The notes under the pieces: generated by a model
Database searches by the model: none
Told to the model about the DNA's origin: nothing
Seen by the model: only the letters and a program-made list of their open reading frames with translations
NCBI GenBank assembly: GCA_946902985.2
Contig: OX336395.1
Span: forward strand, 20,686,708 to 20,750,707
DNA from: Meconema thalassinum
Taxonomy: Eukaryota; Arthropoda; Insecta; Orthoptera; Tettigoniidae
Direction: 5' to 3'
DNA: 64,000 nucleotides
Made by a program: the position numbers and the translations under genes
Shown: piece after piece, positions 45,475-57,382 of the stretch
How the letters are laid out: each line of letters opens with the position of its first letter
Position numbering within the stretch: the stretch's first letter is position 1

Positions 45475-48115
45475 TCATGTAACATTACTATTCCTTGTTT
45501 TATGAGTGAAATAATCTATCGAGGTAAAAGCGTATGTCATCACCTATTTTTCAACTATCAAACCTAATTTTAGGGTTCTTAGTTTGCAAGATATCGATTT
45601 TTTCAATTTGAGGGTAGTTTTCACCCCTCTACTATTTTTCATGAACTCAAAAGATCTTAGGTTCAATTATCATTTTTACCCGTTTAAGACTTTATTCCCC
45701 ACTTTAAAATCACTATTTACTGTTTTAGGAGTGACATCATCTATCCAGGTAAAAGCCTATGTCACAACCAATTTTTTAAGCTATTACAAATAATTTTACG
45801 GTTCTTAGTTTCCAAGGTATTGATTTTTCAATTTGGGGTAGTTTTCACCCCCCTGCTATTTTTCATCAAAAACAAAAGATCTTCGGTTCAATTATCATTT
45901 TTACCCGTTTAAAACCTTTTTCCCCACTGTAAAATCACTATTTACTGTTTTAGGGGTGACATCATCTATCCAGGTAAAAGCCTATGTCACAACGAATTTT
46001 TTAAGCTATTACACATAATTTTACGGTTCTTAGTTTCCAAGGTATCGATTTTTCAATTTGGGGGTAGTTTTCACCCCCCTGCTATTTTTCATCAAAAACA
46101 AAAGATCTTAGGTTCAATTATCATTTTTACCCGTTTAAAACCTTTTTCCCCACTGTAAAATCACTATTTACTGTTTTAGGGGTGACATCATCTATCCGGG
46201 TAAAAGCCTATGTCACAACGAATTTTTTAAGCTATTACACATAAATTTACGGTTCTTAGTTTCCAAGGTATCGATTTTTCAATTTGGGGGTAGTTTTCAC
46301 CCCCCTGCTATTTTTCATCAAAAACAAAAGATCTTAGGTTCAATTATCATTTTTACCCGTTTAAAACCTTTTTCCCCACTGTAAAATCACTATTTACTGT
46401 TTTAGGGGTGACATCATCTATCCGGGTAAAAGCCTATGTCACAACGAATTTTTTAAGCTATTACACATAATTTTACGGTTCTTAGTTTCCAAGGTATCGA
46501 TTTTTCAATTTGGGGGTAGTTTTCACCCCCCTGCTATTTTTCATCAAAAACAAAAGATCTTAGGTTCAATTATCATTTTTACCCGTTTAAGACCTTTTTC
46601 CCCACTGTAAAATCACTATTTACTGTTTTAGGGGTGACATCATCTATCCGGGTAAAAGCCTATGTCACAACGAATTTTTTAAGCTATTACACATAATTTT
46701 ACGGTTCTTAGTTTCCAAGGTATCGATTTTTCAATTTGGGGGTAGTTTTCACCCCCCTGCTATTTTTCATCAAAAACAAAAGATCTTAGGTTCAATTATC
46801 ATTTTTACCCGTTTAAGACCTTTTTCCCCACTGTAAAATCACTATTTACTGTTTTAGGGGTGACATCATCTATCCGGGTAAAAGCCTATGTCACAACGAA
46901 TTTTTTAAGCTATTAAACATAATTTTACGGTTCTTAGTTTCCAAGGTATCGATTTTTCAATTTTGGGGTAGTTTTCACCCCCCTGCTATTTTTCATCAAA
47001 AACAAAAGATCTTAGGTTCAATTATCATTTTTACCCGTTTAAAACCTTTTTCCCCACTGTAAAATCACTATTTACTGTTTTAGGGGTGACATCATCTATC
47101 CGGGTAAAAGCCTATGTCACAACGAATTTTTTAAGCTATTACACATAATTTTACGGTTCTTAGTTTCCAAGGTATCGATTTTTCAATTTGGGGGTAGTTT
47201 TCACCCCCCTGCTATTTTTCATCAAAAACAAAAGATCTTAGGTTCAATTATCATTTTTACCCGTTTAAAACCTTTTTCCCCACTGTAAAATCACTATTTA
47301 CTGTTTTAGGGGTGACATCATCTATCCGGGTAAAAGCCTATGTCACAACGAATTTTTTAAGCTATTACACATAATTTTACGGTTCTTAGTTTCCAAGGTA
47401 TCGATTTTTCAATTTGGGGGTAGTTTTCACCCCCCTGCTATTTTTCATCAAAAACAAAAGATCTTAGGTTCAATTATCATTTTTACCCGTTTAAGACCTT
47501 TTTCCCCACTGTAAAATCACTATTTACTGTTTTAGGGGTGACATCATCTATCCAGGTAAAAGCCTATGTCACAACGAATTTTTTAAGCTATTACACATAA
47601 TTTTACGGTTCTTAGTTTCCAAGGTATCGATTTTTCAATTTGGGGGTAGTTTTCACCCCCCTGCTATTTTTCATCAAAAACAAAAGATCTTAGGTTCAAT
47701 TATCATTTTTACCCGTTTAAGACCTTTTTCCCCACTGTAAAATCACTATTTACTGTTTTAGGGGTGACATCATCTATCCAGGTAAAAGCCTATGTCACAA
47801 CGAATTTTTTAAGCTATTACACATAATTTTACGGTTCTTAGTTTCCAAGGTATCGATTTTTCAATTTGGGGGTGGTTTTCACACCCCTGCTATTTTTCAT
47901 CAAAAACAAAAGATCTTAGTTTCATTTATCATTTTTAGGTGTTTAACACGTTTTTTCCCCATAACATGACTATTTACTGTTTTAGGGGTGAAATGACCAA
48001 TCCAGGTAAAAGCCTATGTCATCACCTATTTTTAAAGCTATAACGCCTAATTTTAGGGTTCATAGTTTCCAAGATATTGAGTTTTCAATTTTGGGGGGGT
48101 AGTTTCACCCCATAA
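45475..48115 (-). repeat. 226-bp satellite array, 11 units (right arm)
   Basis: Mirror of 37210-39850. Unit variants (ggtcttaaac or ggttttaaac) occur in the same order as in the left arm when read inward to outward. Confidence 0.96.
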
Positions 48116-49057
48116 AGGGGGACGTCGCCCCAAGTGCTAGGACCCCTCATACAAGTCCCTAGCATGATTGGTTCACGAGATATTAACAAAAGTGTAGTTA
48201 GGCCCTTTTGACAAGAAAATAAATGAATGATACTTTCAAAAACGAGGTGTCACCCCAAGTGCTAGGATACTGCCTATGGGAAAATCCCATCCTGGGTTCA
48301 GAAAATATTAACAAATGTGTAGTTAGGCCCTTTTGACAAAAGCCACCGGTGTGCATACATACAAAAATTGCTCTTTCACCCCAGGTAAGGGTAGTTTTTA
48401 TTTTGGGGGTTGACATACCTCATTCATACAAAAGGAGAATTCACTACGAGTCCTATGACACCCCATATGTTTACATCGCATTATTGGTTAGCGAGATAGT
48501 AAAAATCGAATGACCTATTAGTTTTTTGTTTTTTTAATAAATTTTTTAAAAAGCCTCATCTATAAAGAATCTTTTAAAAATTCCGCTCTCTTACAAAAGC
48601 CCTCAAGTGCGCATGCATACAAAAATAACCACTACTTAACCTCCGGGTAAGGGTAGATTTATTTTGGGGTGGATATACTCCCGTCCATAGCAAGGGGTGG
48701 TTCACCACAAGTCCTACGACACCCTATATGCATCGTTCTAGCCTTACAAGCTCATTAAATTCGCCAAAATGTCAAAAAAGCACGTTTACCTCAAATTGCG
48801 TTTCCAAATTCCACCCATTTTAAAAAATTACCTCACCATCAAATAGAGCGGGAAAAATAGCATTTAAACGAACCCTCACTCAACCCTAGTCCTCGCCCGC
48901 CACCAAACATTTCCCAACATAGCCATACGTATTCAAGCACACACGCGACTTGCAAGAGAACATACACTACCCCACTACCCGCGAATAACCTTTTGTTTTG
49001 GTGCTCACACTCGCATGGGTGTCAGATGACAGTTAGCATCCTAATAAACATCCTCCA

Positions 49058-49204
49058 TGACGTCAACACCCATTAACTTTTTATCACCATCGCACAAACA
49101 AGCCAAAGGGTCAACCTCTTCCCACGCTAACACGTGCACTGCACATGCTCGCTCCTGGACCACGTGCTCGCTCTAAGGACCCATGACGTCATCCCATGAC
49201 GTCA
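49058..49204 (-). promoter_or_regulatory. Three CRE/ATF-type octamers at right arm end
   Basis: TGACGTCA at 49058-49065, 49184-49191 and 49197-49204, the mirror of the left set. Confidence 0.5.
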
Positions 49205-49267
49205 TCAGGATTACGCAATTTCTGGTCATGATGATGCAATATTCAAAGTCTAGCGAATTATACTACT

Positions 49268-49360
49268 CACACACCTATGTACAAGGGACAACATGACCAC
49301 GATGTCGCAGTGAATCAACATCCATGCAACAGTATGACAGTTATCAATGAAACTCCTTAT
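49268..49360 (+). repeat. 118-bp tandem repeat, right flank of the palindrome
   Basis: cacacacctatgtacaaggg followed by 'catccatgcaacagtatgac' and 'agttatcaatga' repeats the unit at 35917-36010 in direct orientation, with a small internal deletion. It continues the unit interrupted at 36043. Confidence 0.85.
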
Positions 49361-49474
49361 GATCTCCAGAAATGGAAGATTTGTGCCATTTGAGACGTAG
49401 ATTGGACTGACATACACATTGCGATGAAATTTAATTCTGAAGTGCACTCAGCCTAATGTGGCAACTGAGTAGAG

Positions 49475-49740
49475 GAGGCTTCTATGTCCACCTCAGCCAT
49501 CCTGGAAGTGGTTTTCTGTGGTTTCCCACCTCTACTGCAGGCAAATGCTGGGATGGTACGGCTGCTTCCTATTCAAAGTGGTTTTACGTGGTTTTCCCCA
49601 TTTCTACTCCAGGCAAATGCCAGGATGGTTCCTAACTTAAGGCGATGGCTTTCTCCTTACCAATCCAATCCCCATTGTTCAAGCACACTAGTTCAGCCAT
49701 AACAATAACACAGGTTATCACACAAATACATGGGGTTATA
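49475..49740 (+). mobile_element. SINE with duplicated core
   Basis: Two copies of the shared core: tcctggaagtggttttctgt then 'tctactgcaggcaaatgctg', and again 'aaagtggttttacgtggttt' with 'tctactccaggcaaatgcca'. The tail 'aggcgatggctttctcctta' follows. The tRNA head is missing. Confidence 0.75.
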
Positions 49741-50350
49741 AGACCACTAATATAAGCAACAACAACAATTTCTATTTGCATTCTTGTAGCTCCATTTACC
49801 AGTATTTGCATTTTTAAATACTGTATTTGCCTTATCTCTGCTTCATTTGTGTCTGTATTTTTAGCTACTGTCGCTTGTAAGGAAGTACGTCAGGGTTTCA
49901 TATTGAATTTGTGCCTTATTGCATAAAATCCTGCCATTTCTGGTGGAATTTAATCAATTATGCGAATGCTTGTCTTCGAATTTGCCACTATTTCGATGGC
50001 GCCATGCCTGCCAGTGTCAACAACTGTTCCCCTACGATTGCCACCATCTTTGTTTTGATGTTATGGTCTTGGTTTGACTTATGCATGACATCTTTGCGCT
50101 GTAATGGCTGACGGAACAGACCCTGCAGTAAAGAGTAGTGGCGTTTCTTAACGTCGACTCGCTCAATCGTTGCGCATGAGAAGTTATTGGACAAACATCA
50201 AGGCCAGTAAGTGTTGATCCCGCGTGGTCCTAGGAGACCCATTCGCGCAGAAGAAGAAGACCCAATAGCATTGGTGGCGACAGACTTAGCCTGACATGTT
50301 AATTTAGCGGATAATTTATTAATTAGTATTTAATCTTGCTTATATGGTAC
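49741..50350. other. No gene; retroelement tail near 50195-50265
   Basis: ttgatcccgcgtggtcctag and 'gacccattcgcgcagaagaa' match the tail at 9470-9522. The rest shows no supported gene. Confidence 0.5.
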
Positions 50351-51169
50351 CTTAGAAAACTAGACTGGGAAGAAAAATATGGCATCAGAATCGATGGGAC
50401 AAGACTAACCCATTTACGGTTCGCAGACGACATTGTTTTGGTGGCTGAATCAGCGAAAGAGCTGGAACAAATGATAAAAGAATTAGACAAAACAAGTAAA
50501 GAAGTGGGCCTTACAATGAACCCGAAGAAAACGAACCTGATGACGAATGCGTTAGAAGCCCCAATTAATGTGAACGGAGAAACACTGGAATATGTTGAAG
50601 AATATGTATATCTCGGTCAGAACATGTCATTTTCAAGTAGTTCAGAGAAAGAGGTCAAACGAAGAATAGGACAAGCATGGAAGAGCTTTTGGTCCCTAAA
50701 GTTTATACTGGCTGACAAGACCCAAAAACTCACTTTAAAGGCTGAAGTTCTGGAAAAATGCGTTATACCGGTGTTACTATATGGTTGCCAAACTTGGGCA
50801 TTAACATCGAAGCAAAGACAAATGATCCAGAGATGTCAACGGAAAATGGAAAGGAAGATACTTCATGTCTCATTGAGAGATAGAATACGGAACGAAGATT
50901 TAAGAAGGAGAACCGGCATGAAAGACGCTATGACATCAGCAGACCAGCTCAAATGGAGATGGGGTGGACATGTTGCGAAATTAGATCCTAACCGATGGAC
51001 GTACAAAATGACGATGTTGGACCCAAGAACAGGAAGACGAAACGTTGGGAGACAATGAATCAGATGGGCAGATTGGTTCGTAAAATGGGGAGTAAAACAA
51101 TGGACAAGAACAGCGAAGATGAGGCAGGAGTGGAAAGACCTAGGGAGACTCGCATGCAGTGACCAATAA
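50351..51169 (+). pseudogene. RTE-like reverse transcriptase fragment, 5'-truncated
   Basis: The frame opens inside the RT palm: GIRIDGTRLTHLRFADDIVL with the catalytic Asp pair, then KEVGLTMNPKKTNLM, EYVYLGQNMSF, a thumb/C-terminal region and LYGCQTWALTSKQRQ. A TGA at 51056-51058 interrupts it, after which the same frame continues (RWADWFVKWG, QEWKDLGRL) to TAA 51167-51169. The endonuclease and the first half of RT are missing. It belongs to a different family from the RTE at 28840, since the post-RT sequence is distinct. It ends directly at a zinc-finger-like sequence. Confidence 0.9.
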
Positions 51170-51174
51170 AACAA

Positions 51175-51445
51175 TGCATCAACTAGAAAGACACCGTTCA
51201 GTGGACATGCAGCAAAGCGGTACATATCTCTGGTGTGCAATAAAGGCTTCTCACAGAGCGGTGACCTCAAGAAGCACACTGTTGTTCATAGTGGAGTGAA
51301 GTAATACACTTGTAGCACATGTGAGAAGTCATTTGCACGGCGGACAGAGCTAATGGAACATTTTGTCGTTCACTCAGGGATGAGACCGCATTGTCTCGCG
51401 CTCTAATTTGAGGAAACATCATCGTGTTCACTAGGGAAAATTAAC
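51175..51445 (+). pseudogene. C2H2 zinc-finger pseudogene fragment
   Basis: The remains of about four fingers are readable in two frames: HQLERHRSVDMQQSGTY, then VCNKGFSQSGDLKKHTVVHS, then YTCSTCEKSFARRTELMEH with FVVHSGMRPH, then SNLRKHHRVH. The second readable finger lacks its first Cys. The third keeps Cys-x2-Cys and His-x4-His spacing. Linkers resemble the H-S/T-G-x-K/R-P type. A TAA follows GVK, a frameshift precedes SNLRK and a TAG follows RVH. Such proteins bind DNA in the nucleus. The source gene is unknown. Confidence 0.8.
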
Positions 51446-52792
51446 CTTACTGCATCACCTGTTACAAGGAATTCAAAAGGTTCGAATAGCTTGCGAAACA
51501 CTTGTTAATACGTTCCGGGACCACATGTGCACAACATAGTGAATGATTTGTGGGATGTTAAAGAACGTGTATAGGTATCTGCATCCAAACTAGATGTTAA
51601 AACTCCACCGATAAGGTTTTGTATTGCATTTTAAAAAGACCTATTTGAAACGGTTCAATATACGTAGATTTTACTGAAGAGTGAAGACTTGGCAGTTCCT
51701 GCCATTGTTCAAGTGCTTAGACAGGGTAAGTTTTGTGCTTAGTGGCAATGGGAAGCTCTCAGATATTGGTTGATGGCTATTATGATTTCCGTAATACTAA
51801 TGGATATTTGAGGCCTTGATATCGCCAGACTCAGAAATGAAGATGTTATGCCAGCGTAATATAATTTACTTAATCTTTAATCAACTGCACATCTATATAG
51901 AAGGCCCAATCAGAAAGAATAACCCCGAATGCTCCTCAGGACTTGCTCACCTGATGAGTTAAAACTGAGCAATTCCCTGCAAAGCAGGAGGCCATAGCCC
52001 TTATGGGATTTGTAAGGCTATTTATTATTATTATTATTATTGTATGGTACCTCCCCTCTTGAATAACGATTCATTTAGACACGATTTTATCGGCGAGGGG
52101 AAGCGCGCTACGTTTTTGGCCGCGCCAGATTACGGATGCAAAATTTGTTTTTCTGCTTCTGCTTTTACGGTCTCATTGGACCTCTTCAGTCAATCATTTC
52201 TTGGTCCTCTTCTTCAATAAGTTTTCTTTCCGAGTCGCCCAGTAGCTTTTCATTCGCTCTGATCTTCTCAGGCGTTCCTCATCTGTAAATACCATTTTAC
52301 TGTATTACGTTTGTCCATTTTTGCCTGAAATCTTATTCTTATATATTTCAGTTTTTTAATTCTTTGTTTTGTTTTGCAAGTCATTCAAGGTTTTCTTTTA
52401 GATTTATTAATTTTTTTTACTTTTCTTCAAATTTCCCTGACATTTACAGGGAGACAAATTTCCCTTATTTCCACGTTCTGTCGCCACCATGAGTAGGAGA
52501 AGGGGGGATATGTTAAATTGATTTAGTGCCTTGATGTAATACGGCACCAAGATTTGTGAAAATAACTCAGCACTTGGGTGTTTATTTATCTGGAAAATAC
52601 CTAGCAGCTAAAAGTCTAAAGAGCTTGTGATGGCCCCTGTGGGGCTGCTCTCAGTACAGATAGCCGTGTTTAGCTGTGCACTTGACCTTTAGAGCAGGGA
52701 GTTTGCCAAATACTTCCCTATCTGAGAACATTGACACGTGTGACAATCAGCGTGGCAAATGTTTTATGCAGCAGTAGTATACTGGGGTAGCA
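51446..52792. other. No gene seen
   Basis: No supported coding sequence. An (att)n microsatellite lies at about 52021-52040. Confidence 0.45.
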
Positions 52793-52997
52793 AGAAACCT
52801 TAAACATATAAACGTTTCCTAAGAGGTGGGATAACGATTGATTGGTTGAAGTCCTGAAAACATGTAAACAATCCTCTGCATAAGTCTGGGGACAACATAC
52901 GTTTCACCAGTTAGTCAGAAAAGGACTATGGTAGTCGTGGAGAAGTAAATGTTAGGTTAGGTAGTGAACACAAATTCATCTGAGTTTAAGCTCTTCC
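52793..52997. repeat. hAT 3'-end repeat, copy 2
   Basis: Near-copy of 34091-34312 (see there). Lies immediately 3' of the hAT transposase remnant on the minus strand. Confidence 0.8.
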
Positions 52998-54802
52998 TTC
53001 AGACCATTCATCAGTTTCACTGCAATGTCCAGAGAAATACTCCACGACTGAATTATTACACTCTTTTCATTGATGCAGCCCAACGCTTTGTACCAAAATA
53101 CCGTCATACAAAGGCCTTGAAAAGAAGAAAAGTATTTATTAAGACCCATAGCTTTATTGTAAGCTTTTGGTTCTAAGCTTGACTTCAACTCAGTTAATGC
53201 TCGTTCTAAGGCCGTAAATATTCCTAGGTAGTGCATTGCAACGGGAACAACGGCTTCGAATCTTTCGTACCACCTTGTTTGTGATTGTTTTGTTAGTGAA
53301 AGCGGCACTTCAAAAGTCAATATATCCCATCTTGTAGGACTATGGGCGAAGAAAGAATACATTGTTACCAAGTTTCCAAAGAAGGTCATAGTTTCGGGGC
53401 ATATTTCTACTGTATTACTGTATTAAGGAGTGAGCTCCACATGGTGAATAAAATGCCACATCATTTTCCTCTAACAGTCTTGCTTTTACTCCTTTGAATT
53501 TTCCACACATGTTAGATCCATCATCATACGCTTGAGCCCTGCAGTCCTCAAGAGGGATGTTATTTTCAGCTAGGACAGTTAAGATTTCATTAGTAATATT
53601 TTCTTCACTTTTTCCATTACAGTTGACAAATTTCACAAACCATTATTTTATTTCATATTGCTTAGAGTCTTTATTTTGAATGACATATCTCAAAATAAAT
53701 ACATTTTGTTCTTGATCTGATACATCAGGAGTTGCATCAACAATCAGCCCATAATAAATAGTTTCTTGCCTTTCTTCAAGTATAAATTTTAAAACTTTTT
53801 CTCCACAGCTCCCTAGTGATTTCATAATATTTTCCAATTAACTCCAAAGTCCCCAGAAAATTTCCATTATTTGCATCACCGATTGATACATTATCTCCTT
53901 GAAAAGGCAACCCCCTTGAAGCTAGAAAGAGTGTCACGTCTAAAATCCGTTGTAAAATTGCTTTCCACTTTTCTGCTTCGTTCAAAATTTGGTTTTTGAA
54001 GACCCCTGTCAATACCTTATGAATTAATTGATTGTTGGAGGGATTTCCATTGACAATAAGGCTTACGATGGTTATTGCTATTTTCATGTTCAGGAAGTTT
54101 GTTATACAACATTTTCCATGGAACTTGAGCCGGTGAAAATCCTATGTTTGCAAATTTGCTTCTTTTTTGGCTATTTGAAAAAAGAGTACAGGCAATGCAA
54201 TGAAGTGTCTGTTTTGAAGAGCTCCAAATTAACCAGTCCCTGGGGAACTTTTCTCGATTGTTTATAGATTTAGTGTTGAGAAGATAGAAAGGAAACAGTT
54301 TTCCTGTTTTGTCTTTAGGGAATGTCTTAGCCTGACTACGTAATTCTTCAAATTAATATATTGTTTTGAGAGACAATATTCTGGCGATTAATATCACTAA
54401 TTATTTCCGACCATGTGCCTGGGTCGGTAAAATCTAAAATTGGCTTATCATTGTTAGAACTCTCGTCATTTGAAATATCGTTTTGTTATTACTACCCGTA
54501 TTGATTGAATCTACAACATGTCCTACCTGCTGCACCTCAGAGGAAATCTTGCCTGTATTGTCATCAGTTTCAAACATTAATTCACTGGACACAGACACAC
54601 TATCATCAGTAGTTTTACAAGTAGATAAACTGTCACACCTAACACTCGCATCATCATCACAATGAGAACGGCTATCACTATCATCATTCTTTTTAAAAAA
54701 CGTTGTAATATTCTGCCGGCTCATGACCCCTTTTGCATCTTTAATGGCTTTTAACTTCCGTTTTTGCGCCCCGGATTTGTGCTTGAAATTACTTGTAGAC
54801 AT
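52976..54802 (-). pseudogene. hAT-family (ZMYM1/DUF4371-like) transposase pseudogene
   Basis: The minus strand starts at the ATG 54800-54802 (MSTSNFKHKSGAQKRKLKA, then FFKKNDDSDSRS), a lysine/serine-rich leader. Next come DPGTWSEIISDINRQN, REKFPRDWLIW and a TTF-type zinc-finger-like SKQTLHCIACTLFS. The DUF4371-like region follows: LPFQGDNVSIGDANNGNFLG, then YYGLIVDATPDVSDQEQN (an acidic catalytic block), then CRAQAYDDGSNMCGKFKG (a second Asp), and QTRWYERFEAV. The C-terminus stops early at ELKLR, without the hAT dimerisation region. At least four frame breaks or stops separate the blocks. TIRs and the 8-bp target duplication were not found. Confidence 0.9.
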
Positions 54803-56416
54803 AATGCTTAATGATATAATAAAGCAACTATTACATACACAAACTGTCTTGCGGCGGAAACACACTGCAAGCACCTGTTAGGGTGACGTGACATCAGCGG
54901 GCCGCGGTGTGAGGGAGAGGGGTAGCAACGTCATTGACCTTGAGCCGAGTCGCAGAGGGCGGGCCTGGTGGGCAGTGTTCTGCTTCTGCACACGCACTGT
55001 GTCACGTGTTACTCACAGCTGTTGTACGCAACGCACAGCATATCCAATGAACCAATTTATTTTACTCTGATGTAATATTTCATTGATAAACATAAATCTA
55101 GTCCTAGTGATTTAATTATTGTTTTCTATGATTTATTAAAAATATTCTACTTTTTATGTTTTCTCCCGTCCTTGCGGGCCCCGCTGCCGTAGCAACGGTA
55201 GCACCGGGCATGTGGGGGCCCTGAAATACACTCTACCCATCAGTTGGTGGATATTGGTCGAAATATCCAGTCTAGCTTACCTTCCTTTCCGACATGACTA
55301 ACACATCTTAATATACTGTATAAATGCACTCTGTGAGCGGTCCCTAGGGTATTAAAGTCGTGCCCTGTGTCAAGGTGATGATAACTTAAAGTATACATAA
55401 AAGTACGTACTACTGTATCCCTCGGGAGCTCGCCTATGCGATGTTAACACCGCACTTTCAACTACTAATGTTGCAACACTGTAATAAGACTACTCAAACT
55501 TTCAGTTGTCTTTCGTATTCCTAGACAACTATCACCGCTACTAGAATGCGCTATTACCACCTGGGTACGTCACACCACTGCCGGGTTAAGAGCTTGCCTC
55601 ACTTCAAACCCCTGCTGTACTAATTTCTCACGCAGAAGAGTGCTTGCTTTTACGGCGAAGACGCTCAGCTGATTTTGTGTTCTTTACTGGTGCATCATCA
55701 GGGCACTGGCAGAGTTGTAGTATTGCTTAACGTTGTCAACATATTAGGAGAGAATTGTTGAAAAATTTTCCTTGGATTCCCAAACCACTCAATGTAGAAG
55801 GAACCCCCACCCCCCAACAATGACAAGGGCACTACCTGCAAGAGCTGGTGGATCAGTAACTGGTGAAAATAAATTGTAGAACACAGATATCTTTGTTTTC
55901 CGCATTCCTGTTTCATCAAAGATAGAAAGGGGATAAGGAGCTAATTCAAACAAATAATAATGTTTGAACAGTTCCTCAGATTTTTTAAGAAGTGTTATGC
56001 GTCGGAAAAGTGTATACACACATACTGTACCAAGTTTGAGTTTTGCGTTTGGTTGGTTAAATCGCAACTTCGATTGGCCACCATGTTGGTTTTGTAATTA
56101 CCAGGTTTTGAATAGTCATATAGATGAACTTCCAGTAGTTGCCTCTATCACTGTAAAATATTCCAGGGTGATATCAGTAATAGTTTCGGAGATATTGAAT
56201 GCTGGTGAAATATTTCGCACAGCCGCCATGTTATATTGGTGAGACGTAACAAAATTTGAAGGCCACGGTCGGGGTCGTCCGGTATAGATCTATGAACTTA
56301 CTGAGTTTCATTGAAATCGCTCCAGCCGTTTAAAAGTTATTAGGGGGGACACACACCATCACACACAGACAGAAGGTGATCTCATAAGCCTATTTTATCA
56401 TAAATGAAAATAGGCT
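54803..56416. other. 1.6 kb without recognised genes
   Basis: 54885-55030 is GC-rich relative to the surroundings and lies upstream of the hAT start, so it may be that element's 5' region. 'aatcgctccagccgtttaaa' near 56313 belongs to a dispersed repeat motif. No coding sequence supported. Confidence 0.4.
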
Positions 56417-56550
56417 AAAACAAGATGTTCAGTAAAGAACACATAGCCTACTTTCTCCTAAATGCATGGTTATTGTTTTAACTCTTTATCCTTTTCAAGG
56501 AGTATAATTGTAGTAGCTTGTAGAAATACAACGTGTTATACGGATAATAA
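56417..56550 (+). repeat. Satellite leader repeat, copy 1
   Basis: acaagatgttcagtaaagaa to 'tacaacgtgttatacgga'. About 130 bp, near-identical to 63020-63160 apart from a short gap. In both places it directly precedes the 292-bp satellite. Confidence 0.85.
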
Positions 56551-56554
56551 AAGT

Positions 56555-56762
56555 ACTACTACTGTACAAAATTTCATTCAATTCGGTTTCACCGTGTTTA
56601 AATTGATATGATGAGTCGATTTGCACACATACATGGCCGCTATCTGCAAACTATTGGGCTGATGACCTTGTATTTCAGTCAATAGATGCTTCCCACAAAA
56701 AGGTATGTGGTTGCAAAATTTGGTAGAGATCAAATAATTAGGTTGGTCATAATTTGATTTAA
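56555..56762 (+). repeat. 292-bp satellite, partial unit split by piggyBac
   Basis: ttcaattcggtttcaccgtg to 'tcataatttgatttaa'. The unit is interrupted at its TTAA (56759-56762) by the piggyBac element and resumes at 58591. Confidence 0.88.
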
Positions 56763-57296
56763 CCCTACACTGCATAGTGGGTCTCACATGACCCAAAGCA
56801 TGTTTTCGCCTATTGGAGCTATAAAAGACATATATCGTGAATGATTGGCACGTCTCTTACACAATAAATATTCCATGTACAGTATCAGTTCCCATTTTAC
56901 CCACCAGAGATCATAAAATGATAGTTTTGTGTATCTTAGTAGATACCTCTATGGAGTAAGCTATTTTGATTAGTGAACAACATTGTAAAACAAATTGAAT
57001 TCACAGGAATTAATTGTGTGTTTTTTAAAAATATCAGGCAGATTATTTGAAGCTTTTAGAGGTACTCTATACTGATATTTTGCTAAATTACCTAGTTTTC
57101 AAGTGCCATATTTGATAATATAGGTGTGTTCCTCCTGAGACCCAGCATGCAGTGAGGTCAAAATGGCGCCGGAGAGTGAATGTACACATGTGCTTGTATA
57201 TGAGCCTTTGTATACGTGTGTTTCATGAAAATAAACTGGTGAAGCATTTATTATAAATACAGTGTGCACAGAGTAAGTTAGTTACTGTTGTTTGAA

Positions 57297-57345
57297 GGGG
57301 CGGAACAGTGAGGTCATCTGCCCTACAAGGTATACTTTGCATCAC
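57297..57345 (-). mobile_element. SINE tail fragment nested in piggyBac
   Basis: The reverse complement of gaggtcatctgccct gives the shared 'gggcagatgacctcactgtt' SINE tail, as at 13528 and 35749. Confidence 0.65.
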
Positions 57346-57382
57346 AACTTAGGCGGACTTAGGTGCCAGCTCCAACATTGTC

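Larger units (their letters stand above)
42731..49267 (-). repeat. Right arm of giant palindrome (6.5 kb)
   Basis: Inverted near-identical copy of 36044-42652. Differences seen by eye include t/g at 42282 against 43101, a single-base change near 40735/44650, a few changes in the satellite units (for example near 46243 and 46914), and loss of 81 bp relative to 40052-40132. The arms otherwise match, including the order of satellite unit variants. Confidence 0.97.

Noticed and set aside
36895..48416. Other mirrored small ORFs in the palindrome (for example 36895-37113, 39517-39726, 40490-40741)
   Set aside because: They fall in satellite or SINE-derived sequence with no domain; duplication alone explains their presence on both arms.
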